A stretch of 64,000 bases of DNA from Kitasatospora fiedleri (GTDB lineage: Bacteria > Actinomycetota > Actinomycetes > Streptomycetales > Streptomycetaceae), in NCBI RefSeq assembly GCF_948472415.1, contig NZ_OX419519.1:372001-436000 (forward strand), written 5' to 3'. A model generated the notes under the pieces. It worked only from the letters and a program-made list of their open reading frames with translations, was not told the DNA's origin and did not search any database. The stretch's first letter is position 1. Every line of letters starts with the position of its first letter. A program made the position numbers and the translations under genes. Below, one piece after another: positions 36,790-46,638 of the stretch.

Positions 36790-37128
36790 ATGGGACGGTC
36801 GACATGGCCGGGGGCCTGCTACGTGGCCCTGGTCGGGGCGCTGGCGGCGCTCGGCGGGCTGAGCGGGAACGGGCGGTACTACTTGGCGGCGACGGTGCTG
36901 ACCCTGCCGGTCGGCCTCGTCGCGGTGGGGGGCGTCTACTTGCTGCGCGGTACGGCGACCGGGGTCGGCGGGCTGTTCGCCGACACCGTGCTGCCGGACG
37001 GCAGCGATCCGGGCTGGCTGACCTCGGTGGGGGTGGTCGGCAACACCGTGCTCTTCACCGCAGCAGCGGCCGTCACGGCCCTGTTCGCCGCCCGGCTGCT
37101 CCGACGCGCGCGGACGTCCGCCCGCTGA
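36790..37128 (+). CDS. Small three-helix membrane protein
   Basis: ATG 36,790 follows ACGGAGGGGGAACCG. The 112-residue product has hydrophobic helices GACYVALVGALAALGGLSG, YLAATVLTLPVGLVAVGGVY and NTVLFTAAAAVTALFAARLL, ending in basic residues. It is 83 nt downstream of the secreted barrel-beta gene and ends at a strong terminator, so both may be on one riboswitch-controlled transcript. No family function is known to me. Confidence 0.72.
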   Translation: MGRSTWPGACYVALVGALAALGGLSGNGRYYLAATVLTLPVGLVAVGGVYLLRGTATGVGGLFADTVLPDGSDPGWLTSVGVVGNTVLFTAAAAVTALFAARLLRRARTSAR

Positions 37129-37135
37129 GCGGAAC

Positions 37136-37176
37136 GCCGGTGCCCCGGCCCTCTCGACGAGGGTCGGGGCACCGGC
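37136..37176. terminator. Strong bidirectional terminator
   Basis: An 18-bp stem (GCCGGTGCCCCGGCCCTC with GAGGGTCGGGGCACCGGC, one wobble) around a 5-nt loop lies between converging genes ending at 37,128 (+) and 37,186 (-). Confidence 0.88.
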
Positions 37177-37185
37177 GTCACCGGT

Positions 37186-37664
37186 TCAGGGGGCGGTGAT
37201 GCCCGGCTGGGCCCCGCGCCGAAGGACCAGCCCTCGACCTCGCCGGGGGCCGGGTTGTAGCTGCCCGCACCGAGGCTGCTGTAGGTCCAGGCGGTGCCGT
37301 GCTGAGCGTGCCAGTACGACCAGTAGGCGCTGCCGGTCGGGTTGGTGCAGGTCGTCGGCAGGGAGTTGATCGTGCAGACGAAGCCGGGGTAGCGCGGGTG
37401 GAACGCGTACGAGAATCCGGCGCCGGTGAGCGCGGCGAGGCCGCTGGCGGGGTCGCCCGGGGCACAGCCGGTCTGGATGCCGCCGCCGACGGCGGTGAAG
37501 TCCACCACGACGGTGACGCCGGTGGTGCCGGAGCAGGCCGCGGCCTTTGCCTGTGGGGCCTGGACGGCGGAGACGCCGAGCAGGCCGGCGGTCAGTGCCG
37601 CCGCTGCGGCGATCGAGCCGAGGGTGCGGCGGGCCGGACGGGTGGGCGTGAGGGTGTCGCTCAT
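37186..37664 (-). CDS. Secreted stand-alone DUF4430-like beta-domain protein
   Basis: ~159 residues from ATG 37,664. Signal peptide SIAAAAALTAGLLGVSAVQA, then a single beta domain: CSGTTGVTVVVDFTAVGGGI, YPGFVCTINSLPTTC, AYWSYWHAQHGTAWTYSSLG and PAPGEVEGWSFGAG. One lost G near 37,215 hides the natural end AQPGITAP. The YWSYWHA block and PGEVE.W.FG ending are shared with the two larger surface proteins. It follows the stand-alone barrel gene by 40 nt on the same strand, so the pair looks like intrinsic factor split into two polypeptides. Confidence 0.82.
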
Positions 37665-37704
37665 GGAGGTGCTCCTGGTTCCGAAGGTCGGCCGGTCAGG
37701 GTGT

Positions 37705-38772
37705 TCAGTGGGCCGCGGGGCAGGCGAGGACAGGTGCGGTGGGGCGGGCGCCGCGGGCCGAGAGGGAGACCAGCGGCGTGCCGGAGAGCCCGAGGACGGC
37801 TTGGGCGGTGGCGCGCGCGGCGTTGCCCGGGTCGAAGCCGGTGGCGTCGTAGGCGACCGCGCCCCGGACGGCCGAACCGGCGGCGCAGCCCTGCTGGAGC
37901 TTGACCAGAGCGCCCCAGCCCTTGAGCCCGGCCACGAGGCGGCCGGAGGACAGCAGGCTCTCGGTGGCGAGCCCGGTGCTGTTGGCGTTGGAGGCGGCGG
38001 CCCCGGCCGCGGCGAACCCGCCGTCGGCGTTCTGGTGCGCGCTCAGCCAGTTCAGTCCGGCGGCGGCCTTCGCGGCGCGTCCGGTGGCGGCGAGGGCCTG
38101 GACGGCGAGCGCGGTGGCGTCCGGGTCGGCGGTGCAGGCGGCCTGGCCGAAGGAGACCGGGAACCCGCCGTCCGCGCACTGGCTGCCGGCCAGGAAGTCG
38201 ACGGCCGCGGCCGGGGCCCCGGCGGGGGTGCGGGTGAGGGCGATGACGGCCAGGGACTGGCCGAAGGAGTTGCTGTAGTCGCCCCACTGGGAGCGGTCGG
38301 AGAACCGGCCGCTGGGCGTCTGCAAGGAGCGCAGCCGGGCCGGGAGGTCGACACCGCCGAAGGCGGCCGGGTTCACGCCGCGGACCTCGGCTGCGAGCAG
38401 GAGCTTCGCGGTGGCGCCCGCGTACGCCTCAATGGTGCCGTCGCCCAGGTAGCCGGCGGTGTTCTCCGGCCGGGCGAGCCAGGCGGTCGCACGGGCGGCG
38501 GCCTCGTCGGAGCTGTGCGAGGCGGCGAAGGCCAGCACGGCGTCGATGGTCAGCCCCTGGTCGGGGTAGGCGGTGCCGTCGAAGACGGTCTCGAAGTGGT
38601 CGCCGTCGACGAGTTGGCGGGCCAGCCAGCCCGCAGCGGCGGCGTCCGGCCGGAGGGCGGCGGTGCCGGCGGGGACCGGGGCGGCCTGGGCGGGGACGGC
38701 CGCGGGGAGCGTGGCCGCGAGGGCGAGCGCCGGTATCGCGAGCAGGCGCAGGGGGCGGCGGAGCACGGTCAT
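37705..38772 (-). CDS. Secreted alpha/alpha-barrel (prenyltransferase-like repeat) protein
   Basis: 355 residues from ATG 38,772, intact frame. Signal peptide [20 protein letters not shown], ending AQAAP. The rest is helical barrel repeats with the D-G-G-F/W turns typical of the fold: [20 protein letters not shown] and [20 protein letters not shown]. It lacks the Asp-rich catalytic motif of terpene cyclases and is exported, so it is not an enzyme of that type. A cobalamin riboswitch precedes it and a beta-domain gene follows 40 nt downstream. Confidence 0.85.
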   Translation of the reverse strand: MTVLRRPLRLLAIPALALAATLPAAVPAQAAPVPAGTAALRPDAAAAGWLARQLVDGDHFETVFDGTAYPDQGLTIDAVLAFAASHSSDEAAARATAWLARPENTAGYLGDGTIEAYAGATAKLLLAAEVRGVNPAAFGGVDLPARLRSLQTPSGRFSDRSQWGDYSNSFGQSLAVIALTRTPAGAPAAAVDFLAGSQCADGGFPVSFGQAACTADPDATALAVQALAATGRAAKAAAGLNWLSAHQNADGGFAAAGAAASNANSTGLATESLLSSGRLVAGLKGWGALVKLQQGCAAGSAVRGAVAYDATGFDPGNAARATAQAVLGLSGTPLVSLSARGARPTAPVLACPAAH

Positions 38773-38869
38773 GGAGAGCCTTTCCGAACCTGCGCGCGGG
38801 GCCCGGAGGAGATGGCGCGCGGCGGCGCAGCCCTCGGAGCTCCGACCCGCAGACCACGACGGGAGGAGT

Positions 38870-39000
38870 GGACGTACACCTCCGCCACCGGGTGATCGGG
38901 CTCGCCGTCGACAGCCGTCGACGGCCTACCGTTGCGGGTCAGCGCCGGATTCGGACCGGACTTCCCCCGACGGCGGAGTCAGGAAACATGACGGCCCATC
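38870..39000 (-). ncRNA. Cobalamin riboswitch (upstream of split barrel/beta pair)
   Basis: The minus strand reads GGGGGAAGTCCGGTCCGAAT, GGCGCTGACCCGCAACGGTA and GAGCCCGATCACCCGG, the conserved core and B12 box. It lies ~100 nt before ATG 38,772 and shares the intergenic space with the divergent prpD promoter. Confidence 0.88.
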
Positions 39001-39209
39001 ATGGCGAGGCGCCGAAGGCCGGGTCAAGGGCGCACGCACCCCGCCGACGGACGCCCCGGTCGGCGGTGCGCCTCCGGTTCTTCGCAGGATTCGCCGATTC
39101 GCAGGTCCGCCGGGTGCGGATTCCGCAGTGTGGCCTGCTGGACCGCCCGCGGTGCGACCGGCAGTCTCGATCATGCGAACCCCAGCAGCCGACGCCTCCG
39201 AGGAGTCCC

Positions 39210-40717
39210 GTGATCGAGCACCGCGTCCGTGTCCACCCCAGCGCCGACCGCCTCCCGCGCGAGGAGCAACTCGCCTGGAAGCTGGCCTCGGTGGCCACCG
39301 GAACCGAGGAGTTGGAGCCGGAGAGCGTGCGGATGGCCGTCAACCGGGTGATCGACAACGCGTCGGTGGCCGTCGCCTCGCTGCTGCGCCGCCCGGTGGC
39401 GGTGGCCCGCGCCCAGGCCCTGGCGCACCGCCCGGCCGCGCCCGGCGCCTCGGTGTTCGGCAGCGGCACCCGGGTCTCCCCGGAGTGGGCGGCCTGGGCC
39501 AACGGCACCGCCGTGCGCGAACTCGACTTCCACGACACCTACCTGGCCGCCGACTACTCGCACCCCGGCGACAACATCCCGCCGCTGCTGGCCGTCGCCC
39601 AGCACACCGGCCGGACCGGCGCGGACCTGCTGCGGGGCGTCGTCGCGGCGTACGAGGTGCACGTCGCCCTGGTCAAGGGCATCTGCCTGCACGCGCACCG
39701 GATCGACCACGTCGCGCACCTGAGCGCGGCCACCGCCTGCGGCCTCGGGGCGCTGCTGCGGCTGCCGACCGAGGTCACCTACCAGGCCGTCCAGCAGGCG
39801 GTGCACACCACCACCGCCACCCGGCAGTCCCGCAAGGGCGAGATCTCCAGCTGGAAGGCGTACGCCCCCGCGTTCGCCGGGAAGGTCGCGATCGAGGCGG
39901 TGGACCGGGCGATGCGCGGCGAGACCTCGCCGTCGCCGGTCTACGAGGGCGAGGACGGCTTCCTGGCCTGGATGCTGGACGGCCCGTCCGCCGACTACGG
40001 GGTGCTGCTGCCGGGGCCGGACGAGCCGCGCCGCGCGATCCTGGACACCTACACCAAGGAGTACTCGGCCGAGTACCAGGCCCAGGCGATCATCGACCTG
40101 GCCCGGCGGCTGCGCGAGAAGGCCGGCCCGCTGGAGCGGGTCCGCTCGGTCGTCCTGCACACCAGCCACCACACCCACCACGTGATCGGCTCCGGCGCGA
40201 ACGACCCGCAGAAGTACGACCCGACGGCGAGCCGCGAGACGCTCGACCACTCGATCCCGTACATCCTGGCCGTCGCCCTGGAGGACGGCGGCTGGCACCA
40301 CGAGCGCTCCTACGCCCCGAGCGGGCCGGGCGCCCGGAGACGGTCGCGCTGTGGCGCAAGATCACCACCGTCGAGGACCCGGAGTGGACCCGCCGCTACC
40401 ACGACCCCGACCCGGAGCGCCGGGCCTTCGGCGGGCGCGTGGTGATCACGCTGGACGACGGCTCGGTGGTCGAGGACGAGCTGGGCGTGGCCGACGCCCA
40501 CCCGGCCGGCGCCCGCCCCTTCGACCGGCCCGCCTACCAGCGCAAGTTCCGCACCCTCGCCGCCGACGTCGTCGCCCCCGCCGACCAGGACCGCTTCCTG
40601 GCCGCCGCCGACGGCCTCGCCGAACTCGGGGCCGCCGACCTCGGCGAGCTGTTCCCGGCCGTGGACACCGAAGCGGTGCGCGCCTTCGACGCGACCCTGC
40701 CGAAGGGCCTGTTCTGA
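39210..40717 (+). CDS. prpD: 2-methylcitrate dehydratase (MmgE/PrpD family), frame break ~40,331
   Basis: GTG 39,210 follows GAGGAGTCCC. ~503 residues. PrpD marks include [53 protein letters not shown] and the [20 protein letters not shown] block near residue 340. One C is missing near 40,331, splitting the last quarter ([20 protein letters not shown] onward). It dehydrates 2-methylcitrate in the methylcitrate cycle that clears propionyl-CoA. The stop overlaps the prpB start (TGATG). No riboswitch is visible on its own strand. Confidence 0.93.
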
Positions 40718-41622
40718 TGCTGCACACCCGCACCACCCCCGCCCAGCGCCGCCGGGCCTTCCGCGAACAGCTCGCCTCCGGCCGGCTGCTGCGCCTGCCC
40801 GGCGCGATCAACCCGCTCTCCGCCCGCCTGATCCAGGATCTGGGCTTCGAGGCCGCGTACCTGTCCGGCGCGGTGCTCGCCGCCGACCTCGGCCTGCCCG
40901 ACATCGGCCTCACCACCGTCACCGAGATCGCCCAGCGCGCCCAGCAGACCACCCGCGCCACCGACCTGCCGGTGCTCATCGACGCCGACACCGGCTTCGG
41001 CGAACCCATGAACGCCGCCCGCACCGTCCAACTCCTGGAGGACGCCGGCGTCGCCGGCCTCCACCTGGAGGACCAGGTCAACCCCAAGCGCTGCGGCCAC
41101 CTCGACGGCAAGACCGTCACCCCCCGCGAGCAGATGGTGCGCCGGATCCGGGCCGCCGTGGACGCCCGCCGCGACCCCGACTTCCTGCTCATGGCCCGCA
41201 CCGACGCCCGCTCCGTCGAAGGACTCGACGCCGCGATCGCCCGCGCCAAGGCCTACGTCGACGCGGGCGCCGACGCGGTCTTCCCCGAGGCGCTGGCCGA
41301 CCTCTCCGAGTACGAGGCGTTCCGCAAAGCCGTGGACGTACCGCTGCTCGCCAACCTCACCGAGTTCGGCAAGACCCCGCTGCTGGACACCCGCACCCTG
41401 ACGGACCTCGGCTACAACATCGCCCTCTACCCCGTCACCCTGCTGCGCCTGGCGATGGGCGCGATCGAGGACGGCCTGCGGACCATCGCCGCCGAAGGCA
41501 CCCAGGAGTCCCTGCTGCCCCGGATGCAGACCCGCTCCCGGCTGTACGAGCTGCTCGGCTACCGGGAGTACGCGGCCTTCGACTCGGCCGTCTTCGACTT
41601 CACCCTGCCGCCCGGCACCTGA
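40717..41622 (+). CDS. prpB: Methylisocitrate lyase
   Basis: 301 residues, intact. It shows the isocitrate-lyase superfamily marks DADTGFGEP, GLHLEDQVNPKRCGHLDGK (catalytic Cys in the KRCGH motif) and LLMARTDAR. Length and the KRCGH form match methylisocitrate lyase, which splits 2-methylisocitrate to pyruvate and succinate. It is translated from an ATG overlapping the prpD stop and is followed 18 nt later by prpC. Confidence 0.95.
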   Translation: MLHTRTTPAQRRRAFREQLASGRLLRLPGAINPLSARLIQDLGFEAAYLSGAVLAADLGLPDIGLTTVTEIAQRAQQTTRATDLPVLIDADTGFGEPMNAARTVQLLEDAGVAGLHLEDQVNPKRCGHLDGKTVTPREQMVRRIRAAVDARRDPDFLLMARTDARSVEGLDAAIARAKAYVDAGADAVFPEALADLSEYEAFRKAVDVPLLANLTEFGKTPLLDTRTLTDLGYNIALYPVTLLRLAMGAIEDGLRTIAAEGTQESLLPRMQTRSRLYELLGYREYAAFDSAVFDFTLPPGT

Positions 41623-41640
41623 CGCACCGGAGGTTCACCC

Positions 41641-42777
41641 ATGCCCGCCACCACGCCCGGGGTCCACCGCGGCCTCGCCGGTGTCGTCGTCGACACCACC
41701 GGGATCTCCACCGTCATCCAGGAGACCAACTCCCTCACCTACCGCGGCTACCCCGTCCAGGAGCTGGCCGCCCACCGCTCCTTCGAGGAGACCGCCCACC
41801 TGCTGTGGCACGGTGAACTCCCCGACCCGGCCCAGCTGCGCGAGTTCCGCGCCCGCGAGAGCGCGCTGCGCCCGCTCGACCGCACCACCGCCGAACTGCT
41901 GGCCAAGCTGCCCGAGACCTGCCACCCGATGGACGTGCTGCGCACCGCCGTCAGCTTCTTCGGCGCCGAGGACCCCACCGAGGACGACGGCCGCCCGGCC
42001 CCCGCCCTCGCCAAGTCGCTGAACCTGCTGGCGAAACTGCCCACCGTCGTCGCCGCCGACCAGCGCCGCCGCCGCGGCCTGTCACCGATCGCCCCGGACC
42101 CGGACCTCGGGTACGCCGAGAACTTCTTCCACATGTGCTTCGGCGCGGTGCCCGCCCCCGAGGTGGTGCGCTGCTTCGAGATCTCCCTGGTGCTGTACGC
42201 CGAACACAGCTTCAACGCCTCCACCTTCACCGCCCGGGTGGTCACCTCCACCCTCTCCGACCTCTACAGCGCCGTCACCGCCGCGATCGGCGCCCTCAAG
42301 GGTCCGCTGCACGGCGGCGCCAACGAGGCGGTGATGCACATGCTGGAGGAGATCGGCGACCCGGACCGCGCCGCCGACTGGCTCGACGAGGCGCTCGCCT
42401 CCAAGCGCAAGATCATGGGCTTCGGCCACCGCGTCTACAAGAACGGCGACTCCCGCGTCCCGATCATGCAGGCCGCCCTCGACCGGCTGGTCGCGCAGTC
42501 CGCCGACCCGGAGGTCACCCGGCTGGCCGCCCTGCACACCGCCCTGCGCGAGGCCATGCTGGAGCGCAAGGGCATCCACCCCAACCTCGACTACCCGGCC
42601 GGCCTCGCCTACCACCTGATGGGCTTCGACACCCCCGTCTTCACCCCGATCTTCGTGATGAGCCGGATCACCGGCTGGACCGCCCACATCATCGAACAGC
42701 TCGCCCACAACGCCCTGATCCGCCCGCTCGCCTCCTACGACGGCCCCGGCCAGCGGCCGGTGCCGGCCTCCGTGTAG
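41641..42777 (+). CDS. prpC: 2-methylcitrate synthase
   Basis: 378 residues from ATG 41,641 behind CGGAGGTTCACCC. Citrate-synthase motifs are complete: GPLHGGANEAVMHMLEEIG with the catalytic His, IMGFGHRVYKNGDSR with the second His, and NLDYPAGLAYHLMGFDTPVF with the catalytic Asp. Its place after prpD-prpB assigns it to propionyl-CoA plus oxaloacetate condensation. It converges on the prpR-like regulator with a 9-nt gap. Confidence 0.94.
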   Translation: MPATTPGVHRGLAGVVVDTTGISTVIQETNSLTYRGYPVQELAAHRSFEETAHLLWHGELPDPAQLREFRARESALRPLDRTTAELLAKLPETCHPMDVLRTAVSFFGAEDPTEDDGRPAPALAKSLNLLAKLPTVVAADQRRRRGLSPIAPDPDLGYAENFFHMCFGAVPAPEVVRCFEISLVLYAEHSFNASTFTARVVTSTLSDLYSAVTAAIGALKGPLHGGANEAVMHMLEEIGDPDRAADWLDEALASKRKIMGFGHRVYKNGDSRVPIMQAALDRLVAQSADPEVTRLAALHTALREAMLERKGIHPNLDYPAGLAYHLMGFDTPVFTPIFVMSRITGWTAHIIEQLAHNALIRPLASYDGPGQRPVPASV

Positions 42778-42786
42778 CCGCCGGGC

Positions 42787-44241
42787 TCACCCGGCTCCCG
42801 GGTACTCCTCCCCGTCGGCCACCGGGTAGGGGACCCGGGTGCGCCGGTCCGGGTCCACCACGAGCCGGCCGGCGGCCGGGGGGCGGGCCCGCTGGGCGCA
42901 GTCGGTCCGTTCGCAGATCCGGCAGCCCAGGCCGATCGGGGTCGCGGCCCGCCCCCCGTCGAGGGCGATCCCCTCGGAGTACACCAGACGGTGGGCGTGG
43001 CGCAGTTCGCAGCCGAGGGCGACGGCGAACTCGCTGCGGGGCGCCCGGTGGCCGTGGCCGCCGTGGGTCACCGTCCGGGCGATCCAGAAGTAGCGCTTGC
43101 CGTCGGGCATCTCGGCGACCTGGGTGAGGATCCGCCCGGGGGCGGAGAACGCCTCGTAGACGGTCCAGAGCGGGCAGGTGCCGCCCAGCCGGGAGAAGTG
43201 GAAGTCGGTCGCCGACTGCCGCTTGGAGATGTTGCCCGCCCGGTCGGCGCGCAGGAACGAGAACGGCACGCCCCGTCGGCCGGTGCGCTGCAAGGTCGAG
43301 AGCCGGTGGCAGACCGTCTCGAAACCGACGCCGAAGCGTGCCTGGAGCAGTTCGATGTCGTAGCGCACCTCCTCCGCGGCCGTGTGGAAGGCGGAGTACG
43401 GCATCAGCAGGGCGCCCGCGAAGTAGTTGGCGAGACCGATCCTGGCCAGGTCGGCGGCCTGCGCGGAGGTGAAGGCCGGTTCGGCCGCCGCGACCAGGGC
43501 GTCGAGCAGCGGGCGGTGTTCCAGCAGCGCGAGCTGGGTGGCGAGTTGGAAGGCCCGCTGGCCGTCCGCCAGCCAGGGCGACAGGCGCAGGGTGCCGCTC
43601 GCCGGGTCGAACCGGCGCATCTCGGCCCGGTCGCCCGGGTCGGCGTCCAGCACCCGCACCCCGTGCCGTTCGCCGAACCTGGCCACCAGCGCGGCCGTGC
43701 GGCCGCTCGGGTCCGCGGCGAGGGCGGCGGCGGTGCGTTCGGCCTCCGCGTCGAGGACCGCGATGTGGTTGTGGTGCGCGTAGAAGAAGTCCCGCACCTG
43801 GTCGTGGGGTTCGGCGGGCACCAGCGCCGCGGCGGCACCCCCCGGGTGGTCGAGTTCGGCGACCCGGGTGACGGCCTCCCGGTAGCGGCGGTGCAGCGCG
43901 ACCAGCGCCCGGGCGACGTCCGGATGGTTCCGGCTCGCCTCCACCACCTCCTCCGCCGCGACCGCGGGGCCGCACGCCTCGTCGGCGAGGGCGGCCCGCA
44001 GGTCGGTGGCGAGCCGTTCCTCCTCCGCCTCGGAGAAGAACTCCGGCTCCACGCCGAAGACTTCGGAGATCCGCAGCAGCACCGCGGCGGTCAGGGGCCG
44101 CCGGCTGTGCTCGATCTGGTTGAGGTAGCTGGTCGAGAGGCCCAGCTCGTGCGCCAACTCGACCTGGTTCATGCCGTGCTCGCGGCGCAACCGCCGCAGC
44201 TTCGCGTGGGCGAAGACCTTGCGCCTGACGGGTGGTGCCAT
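42787..44241 (-). CDS. prpR: Methylcitrate-cycle regulator, PrpR/RamB family
   Basis: 484 residues from ATG 44,241. The N-terminal XRE HTH is LRREHGMNQVELAHELGLST SYLNQIEHSR (split here for length). The centre carries the IrrE-peptidase-like region, and the C-terminal domain has Cys in LGGTCPLW and IGLGCRICERTDCAQRA. Mycobacterial PrpR binds short-chain acyl-CoA and holds a 4Fe-4S cluster through conserved C-terminal cysteines, which match here. It lies convergent to prpC and should respond to propionyl-CoA by controlling prpDBC. Confidence 0.88.
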   Translation of the reverse strand: MAPPVRRKVFAHAKLRRLRREHGMNQVELAHELGLSTSYLNQIEHSRRPLTAAVLLRISEVFGVEPEFFSEAEEERLATDLRAALADEACGPAVAAEEVVEASRNHPDVARALVALHRRYREAVTRVAELDHPGGAAAALVPAEPHDQVRDFFYAHHNHIAVLDAEAERTAAALAADPSGRTAALVARFGERHGVRVLDADPGDRAEMRRFDPASGTLRLSPWLADGQRAFQLATQLALLEHRPLLDALVAAAEPAFTSAQAADLARIGLANYFAGALLMPYSAFHTAAEEVRYDIELLQARFGVGFETVCHRLSTLQRTGRRGVPFSFLRADRAGNISKRQSATDFHFSRLGGTCPLWTVYEAFSAPGRILTQVAEMPDGKRYFWIARTVTHGGHGHRAPRSEFAVALGCELRHAHRLVYSEGIALDGGRAATPIGLGCRICERTDCAQRARPPAAGRLVVDPDRRTRVPYPVADGEEYPGAG

Positions 44242-44309
44242 GGTGCGGCGTACCTCTCTCCTCTTTCCCGGATGGTCTTTTTCTCCGGATGGTCTTTCGT
44301 TCGGGTGCG

Positions 44310-45188
44310 TCAGGGGGCGGTCGCACGCCCCGCCCGGTGGGCCCGCAGGGCGGCTTCGACCCGGACCGCGTCGGCGACGGCCCCGACCTCGTGCACCCGC
44401 ACCGCCCAGGCGCCCTGCGCGGCGGCCAGGGCGGCCGTCGCGGCGGTGGCGGCGTCCCGCTCCCGGGCCGGGCGGGGTTCGCCGGTGGCGGGGTCGGCCA
44501 GCAGCTCGCCGAGGAAGCGCTTGCGGGAGGGCCCGACCAGGAGGGGGCGGCCGAGCGCGGCCCAGGCGTCCAGGGAGGCGAGCAGCGCCCAGTCGTCCCG
44601 GCGCCCCTTGGCGAAGCCGAGCCCGGGATCGACCACGATCCGCTCCGGATCGACGCCGGCCGAGACCACCGCGTCCATCCGGCGGCGCACCTCCTCGACT
44701 ACCTCGGCGACCACGTCCCCGTAGTCGGCCAGGTCGTCCATCCGCCGGGACTGCCCCCGCCAGTGCATGAGCACGAACGGCACGCCCGCCCGGGCGACCG
44801 TCTTGGCCATCGCCTCGTCCGCCAGACCGCCGCTGACGTCGTTGACGAGACCGGCCCCCGCGTCGACCGCGGCCTCGGCGACTTCGGCCCGCATCGTGTC
44901 GACGCTCACCGGGACGCCCTGTCGGGCCAGGCCCCGCACCACCGGGAGCACCCGGGCGAGTTCCTCCTCGGCGGGGATGCGGCGCGCGCCGGGGCGGGTG
45001 GACTCCCCTCCGACGTCCACGATGTCGGCGCCCCGGGCCGCCAGCTCCAGTCCGCGTGCGACGGCCCGTCCCGGGTCCAGCCAGCGGCCCCCGTCGGAGA
45101 AGGAGTCCGGTGTGACGTTGAGGATTCCCATCACCGCGCAGCGGTGGTGGTCGGGGACGCCGGCGAGTCCGTGCGAAGGTCTTTCCAT
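44310..45188 (-). CDS. folP: Dihydropteroate synthase
   Basis: 292 residues from ATG 45,188; an ATG at 45,206 would add six residues and neither has an ideal ribosome site. Motifs: RCAVMGILNVTPDSFSDGG, DVGGESTRPGA, VSVDTMRAEVAEAA, NDVSGG and LVGPSRKRFLGE, all diagnostic of the pterin-binding barrel. It joins p-aminobenzoate to the pterin in folate synthesis. Lying between prpR and the divergent metF, it belongs to the one-carbon theme of the region. Confidence 0.94.
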   Translation of the reverse strand: MERPSHGLAGVPDHHRCAVMGILNVTPDSFSDGGRWLDPGRAVARGLELAARGADIVDVGGESTRPGARRIPAEEELARVLPVVRGLARQGVPVSVDTMRAEVAEAAVDAGAGLVNDVSGGLADEAMAKTVARAGVPFVLMHWRGQSRRMDDLADYGDVVAEVVEEVRRRMDAVVSAGVDPERIVVDPGLGFAKGRRDDWALLASLDAWAALGRPLLVGPSRKRFLGELLADPATGEPRPARERDAATAATAALAAAQGAWAVRVHEVGAVADAVRVEAALRAHRAGRATAP

Positions 45189-45350
45189 GCCCTCATTGTG
45201 CGGCATCACCGCAGCCTGCCCCGCCACCCGTCCGACCGCCTTTCCCCTCCTTCGGAAATTCCGCACCTCCGCATTCACCCGGCGAAATCCAGCCGTATCA
45301 CAGGGTGGACTGCCGGGGACAGTTCCGCGTGCACCGGATAGCCTGCTTTC

Positions 45351-46265
45351 ATGACACTGGGAACCTCGTCCATCCGCACCGACCGGGCGGTCTCCGTCCG
45401 TGATCTCCTGGCCACCGGAAAGCGTTCCTACTCGTTCGAGTTCATGCCGCCGCGCAGCGCCGAGGCGGAGGCCGGGCTGTGGAACGCGATCCGTCGGCTG
45501 GAGGCGCTGGCACCGACCTTCGTCTCGGTGACGTACGGTGCCGGCGGCTCCACCCGGGAGCGGACGGTGGGCGTCACCGGCCGCATCGCGCAGGAGACCA
45601 CGCTCACTCCGGCGGCCCACCTGACCGCCGTCGGCCACAGCGTGGCCGAGCTGCGCAACATCCTCGGGCACTACGCCGACCAGGGCGTACGCAACATCCT
45701 GGCCCTGCGCGGCGACCCGCCCGGCGACCCGCTGGGCCCCTGGAACCGGCACCCCGAGGGGGTGGAGTACGCCGCCGACCTGGTGGCCCTGATCAAGGAG
45801 TCCGGGGACTTCTGCGTCGGGGTGGCCGCCTTCCCCGAGCGGCACCCGCGCTCCCCCGACTGGCAGGCGGAGATCCGCCACTTCGTCGGGAAGTGGCGCG
45901 CGGGTGCCGACTACGCGATCACCCAGATGTTCTTCGACGTGGACAGCTACCTCCGTTTCCGCGACCGGCTCCAGGGCGCCGGATGCAATATCCCGGTGAT
46001 TCCGGAAATCATGCCGGTGACCAGCATCCGGTCACTCCGACGCATTCCCACGCTCAGCACAGCGGCCATTCCGGCCGATTTCTCCGCCCGGATGGAAGCA
46101 CACGGGGACGACACCGCGGCGGTTCGCTCCATCGGGATCGAACACGCCACCGGCATGTGCCGCCGACTGCTTTCCGAAGGAGTTCCCGGCCTGCATTTCA
46201 TGACCATGAACTTCTCCACCGTCACCAGCGAGATCTACCAGAACCTCGGTCTGTCCCGGTCCTGA
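45351..46265 (+). CDS. metF: 5,10-methylenetetrahydrofolate reductase
   Basis: 304 residues from ATG 45,351. MetF marks: [51 protein letters not shown] and [20 protein letters not shown], the FAD/folate site. It makes 5-methyl-THF, the methyl donor for methionine synthesis by the nearby MetE. A stretch at ~45,960-46,200 is less GC-rich than the rest of the window, perhaps a leftover of different ancestry. It is transcribed divergently from folP. Confidence 0.95.
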   Translation: MTLGTSSIRTDRAVSVRDLLATGKRSYSFEFMPPRSAEAEAGLWNAIRRLEALAPTFVSVTYGAGGSTRERTVGVTGRIAQETTLTPAAHLTAVGHSVAELRNILGHYADQGVRNILALRGDPPGDPLGPWNRHPEGVEYAADLVALIKESGDFCVGVAAFPERHPRSPDWQAEIRHFVGKWRAGADYAITQMFFDVDSYLRFRDRLQGAGCNIPVIPEIMPVTSIRSLRRIPTLSTAAIPADFSARMEAHGDDTAAVRSIGIEHATGMCRRLLSEGVPGLHFMTMNFSTVTSEIYQNLGLSRS

Positions 46266-46297
46266 CGGGCGGGGGCGGTCCGGGCCGCCCCCGCCCG

Positions 46298-46513
46298 TCA
46301 GGACGGCTCCCGGTCCGGCGCGCCACCACCGCCCTCGGCCAGGGCCAGCCGGGCCAGCGCGTCCGCGAGTGCCTGTTGGAGGACCCGCGTCCGGGCTCCG
46401 ATGGCGCCCACCTGGCGGCGGGTGGCCAGCAGTCCCTCGTACTCCTTCTCCGAAATGACGACCAGGACTTCACCGTCGATCCGGACCCGGCGCGGCAGCG
46501 GCCTCCTGCTCAT
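46298..46513 (-). CDS. Small coiled-coil protein, paralogue of the ECF-operon protein
   Basis: 71 residues from ATG 46,513: MSRRPLPRRVRIDGEVLVVI, then SEKEYEGLLATRRQVGAIGA and a helical Leu/Ala coiled coil. It aligns with the 26,886-27,176 protein across M-S-R-x-P-x-P-R, R-I-D-G-x-x-V-V-V, E-x-Y-x-x-L and R-R-Q-(V/L)-G-A. It sits between metF and metE. Function unknown; the association with B12-related loci is the only clue. Confidence 0.75.
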   Translation of the reverse strand: MSRRPLPRRVRIDGEVLVVISEKEYEGLLATRRQVGAIGARTRVLQQALADALARLALAEGGGGAPDREPS

Positions 46514-46541
46514 GTACGACCCCCTCTGTCACTGCGACGGC

Positions 46542-46578
46542 CGGCTCCCCGCCCCGGACGGTCCCGGGCGGGGAGCCG
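46542..46578 (-). terminator. Terminator downstream of metE
   Basis: CGGCTCCCCGCCC and GGGCGGGGAGCCG form a perfect 13-bp stem with an 11-nt loop, about 60 nt after the metE stop on the minus strand. Confidence 0.8.
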
Positions 46579-46638
46579 ACCGTCCGGGCGGGCGCGGCTC
46601 ACGGACCGCACCCGCCCTTCCTGCCTGTTCCCGGTGGT

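Noticed and set aside
37705..38772. A terpene cyclase or prenyltransferase enzyme
   Set aside because: The repeats resemble that fold, but the protein is exported and lacks the Asp-rich catalytic motif. The riboswitch and neighbouring beta-domain gene favour corrinoid binding.
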